64,000 nucleotides of DNA from Sunxiuqinia sp965372405. GTDB taxonomy: Bacteria; Bacteroidota; Bacteroidia; Bacteroidales; Prolixibacteraceae. A model generated the notes under the pieces. The model did no database searches and was not told the DNA's origin. It was given only the letters and a program-made list of their open reading frames with translations. The translations under genes and the position numbers were made by a program. Location of the stretch: contig CBDVCE010000003.1 in assembly GCA_965372405.1 (NCBI GenBank), forward strand, positions 55,063-119,062. The letters run 5' to 3'. Each line of letters starts with the position of its first letter. Position 1 is the stretch's first letter. Of the stretch, positions 1 to 9,422 are shown piece after piece.

Positions 1-1148
1 GCAATCGTCTTCAACATATCAACCTGGCAAATTAGCTCATTGCTCGTTTCTCCTTCATTTACTTTTCCAGGCCAGCGAACAATAAAAGGTACTCTATGGC
101 CTCCTTCCCATAACTCTGCCTTATATCCTCTTAAATTTCCGTTAGTCAGATGCCCATATTTTTTTATCGAGCCCCAATCTCCACAATCATTAGTTCCATC
201 TACTCCAACTGAGCCATTATCGCTGGAAAATATTACGATAGTGTTCTTTGCAACATTGTTGTTCTCCAAAGCATTCAAAACTTCTCCAACAACCCAAGCT
301 ACTTCATTCACAAAATCACCATACCTACCAGCCTCGCTTTTTTCTTTAAACTGGTCAGTTGGTGCAATGGGTGTATGTGGAGCTGTTAAAGGGAAATACA
401 AAAAGAAAGGTTTTTTATCTGAGCTTTTATCTTTTATAAAATCAACCGCCTTTTCTGCAAGTTTTGGAAGAATTTTTTCCAGCGACCAGCCTTCAGCCAT
501 CATTCCATCTTTACTTCCAAAAATCGAATCTGGCTTCATTACAGTAGGTATAGCCACAACTCTATCATTTTCAATAAAAGTATAGGGAGGGTAGTTTGGG
601 ACATCAACACCAAAGTAGTAATCAAATCCATGCTCTGTTGGCCCACCTTTTATAGCCTGAGTGTAATCAACATTATATCCATTTGCTTGCATTGCAGTTA
701 AAGTATCTTTGGTGGTGTAGTTCCAACCCAAATGCCATTTCCCAATTGCAGCGGTTTGGTATCCTTTTTCCCTGAGCATTTCAGGAAGTGTTAATCGACT
801 TTTATTTATCAGTGGTGCAGCCCAAGCTGGTAAGGCTCCATGTTTCACCCTTGTCCTCCAACAATATCTTCCAGTTAAAAGAGCATACCTGCTTGGAGAA
901 CAAAGTGCATCAGCAGAATGAGCATCAGTGAATAACATTCCCTCATTAGCCATCTTGTCAATATTTGGAGTTGGTATTTTGGAATTTTCATTATAACAAC
1001 TTATATCTCCATAACCTAAGTCGTCGGCGTAAATTAAAACGATGTTAGGCTTTTGAGATACTACCCTCATTTTGCAACTTGCAAGAATACTTGCGGTAAA
1101 AATAATTGAAAATATTATCGTTGTTCGATTGAATTTTACTGCGTTCAT
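1..1148 (-). CDS. Exported S1-family sulfatase, 3' end outside window
   Basis: N-terminal 382 residues of a type I sulfatase, which hydrolyses sulfate esters using a formylglycine made from an active-site Cys. Translating the minus strand from the ATG at 1146-1148 gives a hydrophobic leader ending in ILASC near residue 25 (probable lipoprotein), the metal-binding ADDLGYGD near residue 41, and the maturation motif C-S-P-S-R at about 83-87 followed by YALLTGR. HGFDYYFG, TAPHTP and SSDNGS follow as expected in the family. The C-terminus runs off the left edge of the window. It is the last visible gene of the gntR-led operon, starting 3 bases after the preceding stop, so it probably desulfates the glycan attacked by the upstream glycosidases. 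The exact S1 subfamily is not assignable by eye. Confidence 0.9.
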   Translation of the reverse strand, partial: MNAVKFNRTTIIFSIIFTASILASCKMRVVSQKPNIVLIYADDLGYGDISCYNENSKIPTPNIDKMANEGMLFTDAHSADALCSPSRYALLTGRYCWRTRVKHGALPAWAAPLINKSRLTLPEMLREKGYQTAAIGKWHLGWNYTTKDTLTAMQANGYNVDYTQAIKGGPTEHGFDYYFGVDVPNYPPYTFIENDRVVAIPTVMKPDSIFGSKDGMMAEGWSLEKILPKLAEKAVDFIKDKSSDKKPFFLYFPLTAPHTPIAPTDQFKEKSEAGRYGDFVNEVAWVVGEVLNALENNNVAKNTIVIFSSDNGSVGVDGTNDCGDWGSIKKYGHLTNGNLRGYKAELWEGGHRVPFIVRWPGKVNEGETSNELICQVDMLKTI

Positions 1149-1151
1149 TTT

Positions 1152-2657
1152 TTAGTTTGTAATAATCCCAAAATCATTATCATTTAAATTAAACTGACTT
1201 AAAGTAGAAATACTCTTAGCTGGTAACTGAACGGTAATTACTTTATTCTTTAATTGTGAATAAGACTTTATCGGATTCAGTTTAAAGTTCTCATCATTAA
1301 GTGTTGGTTTTGTTATTTGATATAGGAAAAGTTCACCTTCAATATGGCTTTCAATTTGGATATCGGCATTAAGCACTTTATTGCTTTTATTAAGAATATA
1401 GATTGTTAGTTCTCCAGATGGGCTTTCAAGTGTTTGGCATAAAATATCCGGATTGTCGCTGACCGTTGTTTCAACCACCTTTGAATTTTTAGCATTGAAA
1501 CGGGTAATAATACCATAACCATAATATGCCACAGGTTCTGGAACTACCTCTTTTAAGTATTCTTTCTTTTCAATATCCCAGGTTCTAATAAGTTGCCATT
1601 GACCGTCCAGATCGCCCCGGTTAGTATAACTCCAACGGTTAAAGGCATGAACTCCAACTTCTATTCCTCTTAATATTGATTCCATGTTTGAAAGAGCAGC
1701 TTCAAATGTTTTTGGACCAGGATGACTGTCCTTCCATCCTAAATTCATATTTCCTATCTCTGATAAGAACATAGGCTTGTTTTTGCTTTTTGCCCATTGA
1801 GCCCATTGAGACAGGGTGTCCTGTTGATGATGATTTAATCCATGGTAAGAATGAATATCATAAGCTCCTATATATTCATCAAAGTCAATTTTGCTAGCAT
1901 CAAATGCAGGTAAATCGGTCCAATCTGGACCAGAAATTGGAACTACTATTCCTTTTGCATCAAGAGCTCCTCTTACTGCTTTTAATGCTGGTGTTAATGG
2001 AGCATCTTCCGGACCAGTACTCCACCAGCTCCCCCAATTCCCTCCAGGAGGTTCGTTCGTAAGGCACAACCATTTTATGCAGGTATAGTTTTTTTTCTCT
2101 ACTAAGTATGAAACCAAAGTAGAAAGACCTGTGGCAAAATCATCAATTGATTTTGGGGCACTCAACAACGGTTGCACATCAGGATATGAATTCCATTTAA
2201 CATTGCTCCACATTTGTTGTAGAAACACATCAGCATTATTTTCCTCACACCAATCAAGGATTTTATATAAAGCCTGCATCTCTTCATTGTCCCAGTCAAA
2301 CTTATTTCTTTCTGGTTCATACATCCTAGCACTTAACTCAACCCTGATCCAATTTATTCCAAGCCATTTGGCATGGTCATAGATTTGGTTCCAGGCATCC
2401 GTGTTACTAACAGGAGGATTACCACCCCATGCACTCCCTCTGGAGTTAGAGTAACGTAAAGCCCATTTGTATTCTTCGCTTTCATCTATTTTAGCTTCGC
2501 TAATTGCATGCCATGAGGCACCAATGCCACCGGACATCAAATATTTAACATTATTCTTATTGATAGAAATTGTCACATCACTTTCTTGAACTTTGTTAAT
2601 ACATCCTGATAAAAAAAAGACACTTAACAGTATTCCAAAAAAAATATTAATTCTCAT
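1152..2657 (-). CDS. Clan GH-A glycoside hydrolase, lipoprotein
   Basis: A 501-residue secreted hydrolase with a lipoprotein signal peptide (FFLSGC, Cys at 19). The body looks like a clan GH-A TIM barrel. NEP at 201-203 carries the presumed acid/base Glu202, and FLSEIGN at 297-303 carries the presumed nucleophile Glu300. WIRVELSARMYEP near 103-115 resembles the strand-2 region of GH5/GH30/GH39-type enzymes. A beta-rich C-terminal domain follows from about 400. It resembles the two PUL hydrolases at 33772-35283 and 37676-39193 in layout, but is more distant from them than they are from each other. It sits 6 bases after the six-hairpin glycosidase. The substrate is unknown; fold and catalytic residues are the secure part. 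Confidence 0.75.
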   Translation of the reverse strand: MRINIFFGILLSVFFLSGCINKVQESDVTISINKNNVKYLMSGGIGASWHAISEAKIDESEEYKWALRYSNSRGSAWGGNPPVSNTDAWNQIYDHAKWLGINWIRVELSARMYEPERNKFDWDNEEMQALYKILDWCEENNADVFLQQMWSNVKWNSYPDVQPLLSAPKSIDDFATGLSTLVSYLVEKKNYTCIKWLCLTNEPPGGNWGSWWSTGPEDAPLTPALKAVRGALDAKGIVVPISGPDWTDLPAFDASKIDFDEYIGAYDIHSYHGLNHHQQDTLSQWAQWAKSKNKPMFLSEIGNMNLGWKDSHPGPKTFEAALSNMESILRGIEVGVHAFNRWSYTNRGDLDGQWQLIRTWDIEKKEYLKEVVPEPVAYYGYGIITRFNAKNSKVVETTVSDNPDILCQTLESPSGELTIYILNKSNKVLNADIQIESHIEGELFLYQITKPTLNDENFKLNPIKSYSQLKNKVITVQLPAKSISTLSQFNLNDNDFGIITN

Positions 2658-2663
2658 GATAAA

Positions 2664-3962
2664 TTATTTATCTGTTTTTACGGCTTCTTCAAGAATTAAA
2701 ATTGCAATATAAAGCACCCCTGCAGACCCTCTAAAAGTTCCAGAACCAGTCGGCTCATTATCTTTTGTATACCATTCATAAAAGCCATCATTCTTCATTA
2801 CACGGTCAGTCATTGGGACAAGCTCATCATAAGCTTCTTCTATAAATCCATATTTCACAAGTTGCTGAATCATCCGGCCTCCAAACCAAGTCCAATCTCC
2901 ACCATTTTGATAACCATATTCAGTCATTCCTTTGTTCTCAAATGCCCATGCCGGATATGTTGGATACATTGTTAAACCGATAGATCCAGCACCTGATGCT
3001 TTTACATTAGCAACCATCTTATCAATAGATGTCTTTATTTGCTTTTTATTTAGCAAACCAGCTTCAATAGCAACCGCAGTTCCGCCATGATAGTATATTT
3101 CATTTTCATTGAAATCAGCAGGATAAGGAGAACCATCCAGATAAACGTGAGGGATGAATTTTTGATTCGCATCATCCCAAAGGTGCTTCATGGTATTTTC
3201 AGCAATTCCATTGCGAATAGATTGCCATTTATTTTTCGATGACGGCACAATTTCCATCATATTATCCAGGGCAATAACCAGCATTGCATTGTCATAAATA
3301 TCCAGACAATATTTGGTTTCATCGGTGATGTAAACTCCCCATGGGTGACAATGCTGTACATCTCCCCAGTCTGCTGTAGTTGCACCCCAAATAAGACCGT
3401 ACTTTTCACTCCAGCGGTGGTTTAACAAAAACTCCATTGACCACTCCAAACGCTCAGCTACAGTTTTATCTCCAACTTTTTCACTCAGAAAATCAGTGTC
3501 ACCTGTCTTTTTTACGTACTTATAAACTGCCTGTACTAATGATGTCTCATGATCAGTTTCAACCGTATTTTTGTGTCCTGCATAATCAGGTTCTAAGTCA
3601 GTGAAAATGTATTTATACCCAACATCAGATTGAACCGCTTTACTTTTTGGGATAAACCCATCAATTATATTTCCATCTTCACGCTGCAATCTAAAAAACA
3701 CAAGAAGGTTTTTCTTTAAGGTTTCAATAGGATACACTTCTGCAGATAACTCGATAAACGTATTATAATCACGAATCCAAACCTCACCATATCCATCTCC
3801 TGCATTAAATCCGGATTTCACAATTTCGAGAGCTTTATTTTTTACAAATGCAAAACCCTCATTCGTTTCAATTTTCTCTTTTAATTCAGCACTTACCTTT
3901 TGATTGTTCACACAACTGAACATTTGTAAGCTCACTAGTATTACTAAAACTATTTTTCTCAT
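2664..3962 (-). CDS. Six-hairpin glycosidase, lipoprotein
   Basis: A 432-residue protein with a signal peptide ending in a lipobox (LQMFSC, Cys at 17). The rest looks like an (alpha/alpha)6 toroid of the six-hairpin glycosidase superfamily (GH15/37/63/78-type): EVWIRDYNTF near 63-72 is a typical substrate-binding strand, and WGATTADWGD, YCLDIYDNAM and NGGDWTWFGGRM follow in the order seen in such enzymes. The likely acids are the Asp and Glu residues in these motifs, but which are catalytic cannot be decided by eye. It lies between GH92 and the clan A hydrolase in the same operon, with gaps of 16 and 6 bases. A role in removing terminal sugars in the periplasm is inferred. Confidence 0.7.
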   Translation of the reverse strand: MRKIVLVILVSLQMFSCVNNQKVSAELKEKIETNEGFAFVKNKALEIVKSGFNAGDGYGEVWIRDYNTFIELSAEVYPIETLKKNLLVFFRLQREDGNIIDGFIPKSKAVQSDVGYKYIFTDLEPDYAGHKNTVETDHETSLVQAVYKYVKKTGDTDFLSEKVGDKTVAERLEWSMEFLLNHRWSEKYGLIWGATTADWGDVQHCHPWGVYITDETKYCLDIYDNAMLVIALDNMMEIVPSSKNKWQSIRNGIAENTMKHLWDDANQKFIPHVYLDGSPYPADFNENEIYYHGGTAVAIEAGLLNKKQIKTSIDKMVANVKASGAGSIGLTMYPTYPAWAFENKGMTEYGYQNGGDWTWFGGRMIQQLVKYGFIEEAYDELVPMTDRVMKNDGFYEWYTKDNEPTGSGTFRGSAGVLYIAILILEEAVKTDK

Positions 3963-3978
3963 TTTTATCTATTTATGA

Positions 3979-6375
3979 TTATTTCGTACTCATTGATGGT
4001 GGAGCAATTTCTATTCCCCACTCTTTATTAGGTTCATTCCCCATCTCAAACCGAAGGATTCCACCATTTGTTAGCAAAGACCTATTAATCCAACAATTCT
4101 CAATCACTTCATCATTAAAAAAAGCCGATTGTAAATAGATATTTTCTTTCGAATTATTATTGGTTTCAATTACCAATTCTTTTCCTGAATAGTAATTATT
4201 GTCTAGCTTGATTGTTATTTTATCAAAGATAGGACTACCAAATTGAAATGTTGGATTCGCAGCTGCATGCCCCTGAACATCAAACAATCCTATTGAAGCC
4301 ATTACATACCATGCTCCTAATTGTCCCTGATCTTCGTCTTGTCCGTAGCCATAACCATGAAGTGGTGTTGTTCCATAAAATTCATTGCAAATAGTACGTG
4401 TCCATTTTTGTGTTAGCCATGGTTTTCCTGAATAATTAAATAGCCACGATTGGTGCAAACAAGGTTGGTTTCCATGATTATATAATTTTTCAACTCCAGA
4501 GAAACTATCAACTTCTTTTCCACCTCCGAAAGTCGACTTTTGGCTTTCAGTAAACGTTTTCTCAAGTCGTTCGTTAAATAAATCCTTTCCAATTGCATCA
4601 ATTAAACCAGCCTGATCGTGTGGCACATACCAAGTGTACTGGTATCCATTCCCCTCTTGAAATCCTTTCCATCCTTTCATTGGATCGAAGTCTTTCATGA
4701 AGTTTCCATTCTCAAGCTTTGGTCTGATAAATTTCGTTTCAGTATCAAAAATATTCTTCCAGTACCCGGCTTGTTTCATAAGGATATCAGAATCATTATT
4801 GTGTCCCAGCGATTGTGCCATTTGAGCTACTGCATAAGAACTAAAGGCAAATTCCAGCGTATGTGAACATCCGAAATTAAATGTCCATCCATTTGAAATT
4901 TTGAAGTCAATGGAAGGAATGTATCCATCTTTGACGAAATAGCTAAGGTCATATTTGCCGTTTCCTGAATTTCGTCCTTCATATTCCAATTCGTTTTTCA
5001 GGGCTGCTTCATATCCAGTCTTCAGATCAAAATCGCGAATCCCACAATTGTATGCAGAGGCCATAAAAAGTGCCTGAAAATTTGTTTGTACTCCATTTGT
5101 GTATGCTCCTGCAGCCATACCGTCGTGCAACCAACCTGAATTTTTATAGAAGTCGATGTTTGTTTGTACATAGTTGCTCATAAAATCAGGATAAGCCAAC
5201 GACCACACCTGACCTAAATTCCAGAATGCTCCCCAAATTCCATCAGTATTATGATGATTGTACTTTGGTTTTCCATTTTCATCTAATGGAATTTGAGCAA
5301 TTGTATTGTCATGCTGAATATATTGCCCGTTAACATCACTTGCCAGACCTCTACCTAACAAAGCATGGTATAAGGCAGTGTAAAACTTCACCCGATCTTT
5401 CTCTTCTCCTCCTTCAACTTGTATCTTCCCTAATTTCTGATTCCACTTTATATTTGCGGTTTCCTTTACTGAGGCAAAAGTTTGATCTGTACTTTCAGTT
5501 TTTAGATTTATTCTTGCATTTTCAATGCTGGTGTATGATAATCCAACCTGCATTTCAATTTGCTCATTGGCGGAAGTTGAAAAACTTAAATACATTCCAT
5601 TTTCGATGGCATTGCTTTCCTTTGCTCCCTCTGAAATCTGTTCATTTACAAAAGTTCCAAATGATTCTGGTTTTTTATCCGTCTTAATTACAAAGTACAT
5701 GGTCACTCTATTATCAGGATCACAGAAAGTGAGATATTCCGGTAGGGTTTCAATGTAACCTTCTACCTCGTAATTGTCTGTCATCCTTACAAAAGCATCG
5801 GTAACTGTTTTACTTTCACCTTGCATATGACCAACGTCAATAATTAAATTCGATCTGGTAGATTCAGGGAAAGTATAGCGATGAAATCCAACTCGCTCAG
5901 TAGCTGTTAGCTCTGCTTTTATTTGATAATCTTTTAATTGAACAGAATAATAGCCGGGTTCAGCAAGCTCAGTTTCTTTATCGAAACGAGAACGATAGCC
6001 ATCATCAGGCTTTTCCAGTGTCCCCGGAACAGTTTTCAATTTGCCAGTTGTTGGCATTACAACTAATCCACCAATCTGAAACTCATGAAAATGCCCAAAA
6101 CCTTCAATTGACGTGTGTCGATTATCGTATCCCTGAGGTAGCCAACTTCCTGGCCCATTATAAGCATTGGTGTGTGGTGCCAATTTTGCCATACCAAATG
6201 GCAATGCTGCTGGAGTATAAAAAAACCAGCGACCATGAACTGAACCAATTTGTGGATCAACATAAGAAACAGCATCAAATTGGGATTCAATATTTTGGTT
6301 AGTAGCACAATTTGTTAAAAGTGCTACAACTCCAAAAATGATTAACAGTCTACTGAGTTTTTTGTCTACTAACAT
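3979..6375 (-). CDS. GH92 family alpha-mannosidase, lipoprotein
   Basis: A 798-residue GH92 enzyme, a calcium-dependent exo-alpha-mannosidase family common in Bacteroidota that trims mannose from N-glycans and alpha-mannans. It has a lipoprotein leader (VVALLTNC, Cys near 23). The family start VDPQIGS is near 39, PFGMAKLAPHT near 60, then HDGMAAGAYTNG, QYTWYVPHDQAGLI and GYGQDEDQGQLGAWYV near 675-692, matching the family's catalytic acidic and Ca-binding strands. Length is normal for the family. Its start overlaps the end of the MFS gene by 26 bases, which suggests translational coupling. This gene gives the best clue to the operon's substrate: a mannose-containing glycan. Confidence 0.9.
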   Translation of the reverse strand: MLVDKKLSRLLIIFGVVALLTNCATNQNIESQFDAVSYVDPQIGSVHGRWFFYTPAALPFGMAKLAPHTNAYNGPGSWLPQGYDNRHTSIEGFGHFHEFQIGGLVVMPTTGKLKTVPGTLEKPDDGYRSRFDKETELAEPGYYSVQLKDYQIKAELTATERVGFHRYTFPESTRSNLIIDVGHMQGESKTVTDAFVRMTDNYEVEGYIETLPEYLTFCDPDNRVTMYFVIKTDKKPESFGTFVNEQISEGAKESNAIENGMYLSFSTSANEQIEMQVGLSYTSIENARINLKTESTDQTFASVKETANIKWNQKLGKIQVEGGEEKDRVKFYTALYHALLGRGLASDVNGQYIQHDNTIAQIPLDENGKPKYNHHNTDGIWGAFWNLGQVWSLAYPDFMSNYVQTNIDFYKNSGWLHDGMAAGAYTNGVQTNFQALFMASAYNCGIRDFDLKTGYEAALKNELEYEGRNSGNGKYDLSYFVKDGYIPSIDFKISNGWTFNFGCSHTLEFAFSSYAVAQMAQSLGHNNDSDILMKQAGYWKNIFDTETKFIRPKLENGNFMKDFDPMKGWKGFQEGNGYQYTWYVPHDQAGLIDAIGKDLFNERLEKTFTESQKSTFGGGKEVDSFSGVEKLYNHGNQPCLHQSWLFNYSGKPWLTQKWTRTICNEFYGTTPLHGYGYGQDEDQGQLGAWYVMASIGLFDVQGHAAANPTFQFGSPIFDKITIKLDNNYYSGKELVIETNNNSKENIYLQSAFFNDEVIENCWINRSLLTNGGILRFEMGNEPNKEWGIEIAPPSMSTK

Positions 6376-7510
6376 AAAGCGAAACGAATAAAATGAAACA
6401 AATAGAAACTACGAGTACCATTACTGAAGCAGTTACAGTGGCAATATCGGCAATCCAGCCCATTAGTGGAGGCAAAACAGCCCCACCGGAAACGGCCATA
6501 ATCATTAATCCTGAAATCTCATTTGCTCGTTCGGGGAAACGTTCAACTGTTAATGAAAATACGAGTGGAAAAATATTAGCAATACCTAATCCAATAATGA
6601 AAATAATGATCAGAGCTATTAATTCTGTTGGAGCAAAAACTAAACCAATAATTGAAAGTAATCCTAATACTGAAGACCAGATAAAAAACTTACGAGAAGA
6701 TAGCTTGGCAAGCATAATAGCTCCTCCAAAAGTTCCTAGCATCTTGCCAAAGAAATAAAGGCTTCGGGCTGATTCAGCCAATGTTTGTTCAGAGCTAAAT
6801 TTCCCCAACAAGAACTGACCAGATACTGCATTAACACCAACATCAATACCTACAACAAGAAAAATGCAAACAACCATAACAACAACAAATCCATTCCCCA
6901 GCAATTTAAATGAAGAAGCGAAAGTTGCTCGTTGCTCTGTATTTTTAGTTTCTTCAATTTTTGTTGAAGCCAACCATGCTACTGTTAATATTGAGACTAC
7001 ACCAAATACAATAAATAGAATTTTCCAGTCACCATATTGTGCCGCAAGCCAACCAGCAAGAGGTGCTGCCATCATTGATCCAACAGCTTTTACAAATTGA
7101 GAAAGACTCAAGAAACTAGATCTTCTGTTTGAAGGAACTACATCTACCAATAATGGATTTGCAGATACTTGTACAATCGTATTTCCAATTCCTAGAAATG
7201 CAAAGCCAAGTAGTACCATCTCAAAAGTGTAAAACATAAATGGAAACAAAAGCCCAAGAGCAGTTATAACCATTCCAATATTTAAAACATTCCTTTTTCC
7301 AATGCGGTCTTGTAGTACACCTATCGGAACTGATAAAACAAAAAACCAAAGAAACACAGCAGAAGGAATCAACTGTGCCATGGTATTGCTCAATCCGAAT
7401 TCAAGTTTTACACGGTCTACTCCAATACCAACCAGGTCGCAAAAACTCATTACAAAGAAGGCCATTAATACAGGAGTGACCAGTTTCAGGGAAATTTTTG
7501 ATTTAGGCAT
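6350..7510 (-). CDS. MFS sugar transporter
   Basis: A 386-residue polytopic membrane protein with about 12 hydrophobic segments and the MFS loop signature G-V-L-Q-D-R-I-G-K-R between helices 2 and 3. FLGIGNTIVQVSANPLLVDV resembles the fucose/hexose permease-like branch of MFS in Bacteroidota. It probably imports the monosaccharide or short oligosaccharide released by the downstream hydrolases, using the proton gradient. It lies between the ROK kinase and GH92 genes; the position transporter next to sugar kinase supports monosaccharide uptake followed by phosphorylation. The substrate is not readable from sequence. Confidence 0.85.
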   Translation of the reverse strand: MPKSKISLKLVTPVLMAFFVMSFCDLVGIGVDRVKLEFGLSNTMAQLIPSAVFLWFFVLSVPIGVLQDRIGKRNVLNIGMVITALGLLFPFMFYTFEMVLLGFAFLGIGNTIVQVSANPLLVDVVPSNRRSSFLSLSQFVKAVGSMMAAPLAGWLAAQYGDWKILFIVFGVVSILTVAWLASTKIEETKNTEQRATFASSFKLLGNGFVVVMVVCIFLVVGIDVGVNAVSGQFLLGKFSSEQTLAESARSLYFFGKMLGTFGGAIMLAKLSSRKFFIWSSVLGLLSIIGLVFAPTELIALIIIFIIGLGIANIFPLVFSLTVERFPERANEISGLMIMAVSGGAVLPPLMGWIADIATVTASVMVLVVSICFILFVSLYVSRQKTQ

Positions 7511-7529
7511 TATATAAATTTTAAGATTT

Positions 7530-8468
7530 TTACATTTTCTTCAGTAAGGGCAGCACCTTTGCATAAAAAGAATCATCAACCAAAGTTGCACTTCCAATAA
7601 ATGAGGCCGTTTCTTTCAACTCTGAAATGGAGATATTCATATCCAAATTTTCTTCTTTCAGATAGTTATTCAGGCTTTCTTCAAAAAGTGGATATGCTCT
7701 GGAAATATTCCCTCCTATCACCAACATTTCAATTCCAAATTTCAAAATCCAAGGCTTCAGAAATTGACCCATTTTCGAACCAAATTCATCAAAAAGCGAT
7801 TTAGCAATAGGATCAGTTGCAACAAGGTCAGCCAGCTGTTTTACACCCGGAAGTGATGTACCTGTTCTATCCTTATATCGTTTTAAGAAACCACGTGTTG
7901 AAAAGTAATCATCAGCAATTCCATCCTCAAAAGGAATATGCCAAACACAGCCTTGTTCAGGAACTTCTTCCCCATCCAATACTGGTAATCCTTCTCGAAT
8001 AAAAGCTGAACCAAATCCAGTTCCTAAAGTAATAGACAATGATCTGGATACATTTTCTGCTTTACCAACACTATCTTCACCAATTGCAAATGCAGTGGCA
8101 TCATTAATAAACCGAATTTTAAAATCTCCAGGGAGATTTAAATATTTTCTGAGTTCAACCGGAACATCTAATCCATAAGTATTCTCATACTTACCATTTT
8201 GTCCTGTAAACAAAGAAATTCCTTTTTCATAGTTAAAAGGTCCAGGCATTGCAAATCCTATTCCTGCAATTTTATCGATGCCTGCAAGTTCCATTGTTTT
8301 TTTAATGGTATCTCCCCAAACTCCAATTATTACTTCAAAGCTGGCATGGTTATCCAAATCATTTTCAGCAAGTGTATTTTTTAAATATTTCCTTTTTGTC
8401 AAATCAAAAGCCGCACAACTAATGTGACTTCCTCCTACATCTACTCCAATTGCAATTTCTTTATTCAT
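7530..8468 (-). CDS. ROK family sugar kinase, no zinc motif
   Basis: A 312-residue ROK protein predicted to phosphorylate a hexose with ATP in the cytoplasm. The N-terminal phosphate-binding IGVDVGGSHIS is at about 6-16, GIGFAMPGPF is the second glycine-rich strand, NDATAFAIGE holds the catalytic Asp, and TLGTGFGSAFI follows. The usual ROK zinc motif C-x-C-G-x-x-G-C-x-E is absent: the stretch after VPEQGCVWHIP has no second and third Cys. There is no N-terminal helix-turn-helix, so it is a kinase, not a ROK repressor. It lies 7 bases after gntR and 19 bases before the MFS gene. Confidence 0.85.
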   Translation of the reverse strand: MNKEIAIGVDVGGSHISCAAFDLTKRKYLKNTLAENDLDNHASFEVIIGVWGDTIKKTMELAGIDKIAGIGFAMPGPFNYEKGISLFTGQNGKYENTYGLDVPVELRKYLNLPGDFKIRFINDATAFAIGEDSVGKAENVSRSLSITLGTGFGSAFIREGLPVLDGEEVPEQGCVWHIPFEDGIADDYFSTRGFLKRYKDRTGTSLPGVKQLADLVATDPIAKSLFDEFGSKMGQFLKPWILKFGIEMLVIGGNISRAYPLFEESLNNYLKEENLDMNISISELKETASFIGSATLVDDSFYAKVLPLLKKM

Positions 8469-8475
8469 CAGTGGT

Positions 8476-9204
8476 TTATCGTTTAATATTTATTGTATAG
8501 GTAAATTTATCTGCCCTATAAAAGCCCATATTATATTCCAGAGGCCTCTGTCCGGGATCAAGTACAAATCGTTCGCGAACCAAAACCGGTTCTCCTTTTT
8601 TAATCTTCAACCGTTTAGCAGTAATAACAGATGCTAAACGAGCCTTAATCTTCTCGTTTGAAAATGTTGGTACAACATGAAAATCCTCTTCAAGAATATC
8701 ATATAATGGACGCGAAAAATCTTCGTCTCCAGTTAAGCCAATCTTTGGATGAAAATAACTTTCAAAGTATACAAATGGTCCATCATCATCTCCACGTAAT
8801 CTGCTCAATTTAAGTACAGGCTGATTTTCTTTTATCTCAAAAAACTTAGCTATTTTTTCAGTAGCCTCAACCCATTCAGTTGTTAGCAAATAATTATTAA
8901 ACTTCACCCCTTTTTCGTTCATTTCCTGGGTAAAACTATGCCAATGCTGAAGATGAGTTGTCACCGTATTTTGTGCAACTTTCGTTCCTACTCCTTTTTT
9001 TCGGACTAATAAACCCTCGTATTCCAGCTTATTGGTGGCTTGTCTCAATGTATTTCTGGAAATGCCTAGCTTCTTAGCTAAATCAACTTCCTTAGGCAAA
9101 AAACCACCATTCTTAAATTCTGGCAATTCAATTATTTCACGAAGTAATTTTTCTACTTGCGCATGCAGTGGCATCGGACTTGAATGGTCAATTTTTAAAT
9201 TCAT
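8476..9204 (-). CDS. GntR/HutC-family transcriptional regulator with UTRA domain
   Basis: A 242-residue regulator. The N-terminal winged helix (about 10-75) has the GntR pattern LPKEVDLAKKLGISRNTLRQ and the wing region EGLLVRKKGVGT. The C-terminal part (about 95-240) fits a UTRA ligand-binding domain with LSRLRGDDDGPFVYFESYF and ERFVLDPGQRPLEY. Such proteins usually bind a sugar or sugar phosphate and release DNA when it is present. The gene heads a seven-gene operon, and two similar 18-bp palindromes directly upstream look like its operators, so autoregulation of the whole operon is likely. The inducer is unknown. Confidence 0.9.
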   Translation of the reverse strand: MNLKIDHSSPMPLHAQVEKLLREIIELPEFKNGGFLPKEVDLAKKLGISRNTLRQATNKLEYEGLLVRKKGVGTKVAQNTVTTHLQHWHSFTQEMNEKGVKFNNYLLTTEWVEATEKIAKFFEIKENQPVLKLSRLRGDDDGPFVYFESYFHPKIGLTGDEDFSRPLYDILEEDFHVVPTFSNEKIKARLASVITAKRLKIKKGEPVLVRERFVLDPGQRPLEYNMGFYRADKFTYTINIKR

Positions 9205-9209
9205 TTGTT

Positions 9210-9227
9210 TATATGTTAGAACATATA
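9210..9227. promoter_or_regulatory. Probable GntR operator 1
   Basis: A perfect inverted repeat TATATGTT-AG-AACATATA, 6 bases from the gntR start codon. Its size and symmetry fit a GntR dimer site, and a second similar site lies 74 bases further upstream. Confidence 0.65.
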
Positions 9228-9283
9228 AAAGTAATTAATTATGCCTCACTTTGAATTAAAATAATAAAAATCAATTCGATGTT

Positions 9284-9301
9284 CATATGTTTGAACATGT
9301 A
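9284..9301. promoter_or_regulatory. Probable GntR operator 2
   Basis: CATATGTT-TG-AACATGTA matches operator 1 at 14 of 18 positions and has the same 8-2-8 layout. The centre-to-centre distance of 74 bp is about seven helical turns, so looping between two dimers is possible. Confidence 0.6.
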
Positions 9302-9422
9302 AAGATAAAAAAGTTATTAGAAAAGAAAAGTGAATTAAAGAAAGAGTCTTCGTTAATTATCTCACAATTTGCAAAAAAACAATCTAAATCTGTTGATCAA
9401 AATCTTATAACACGGTAAACTA

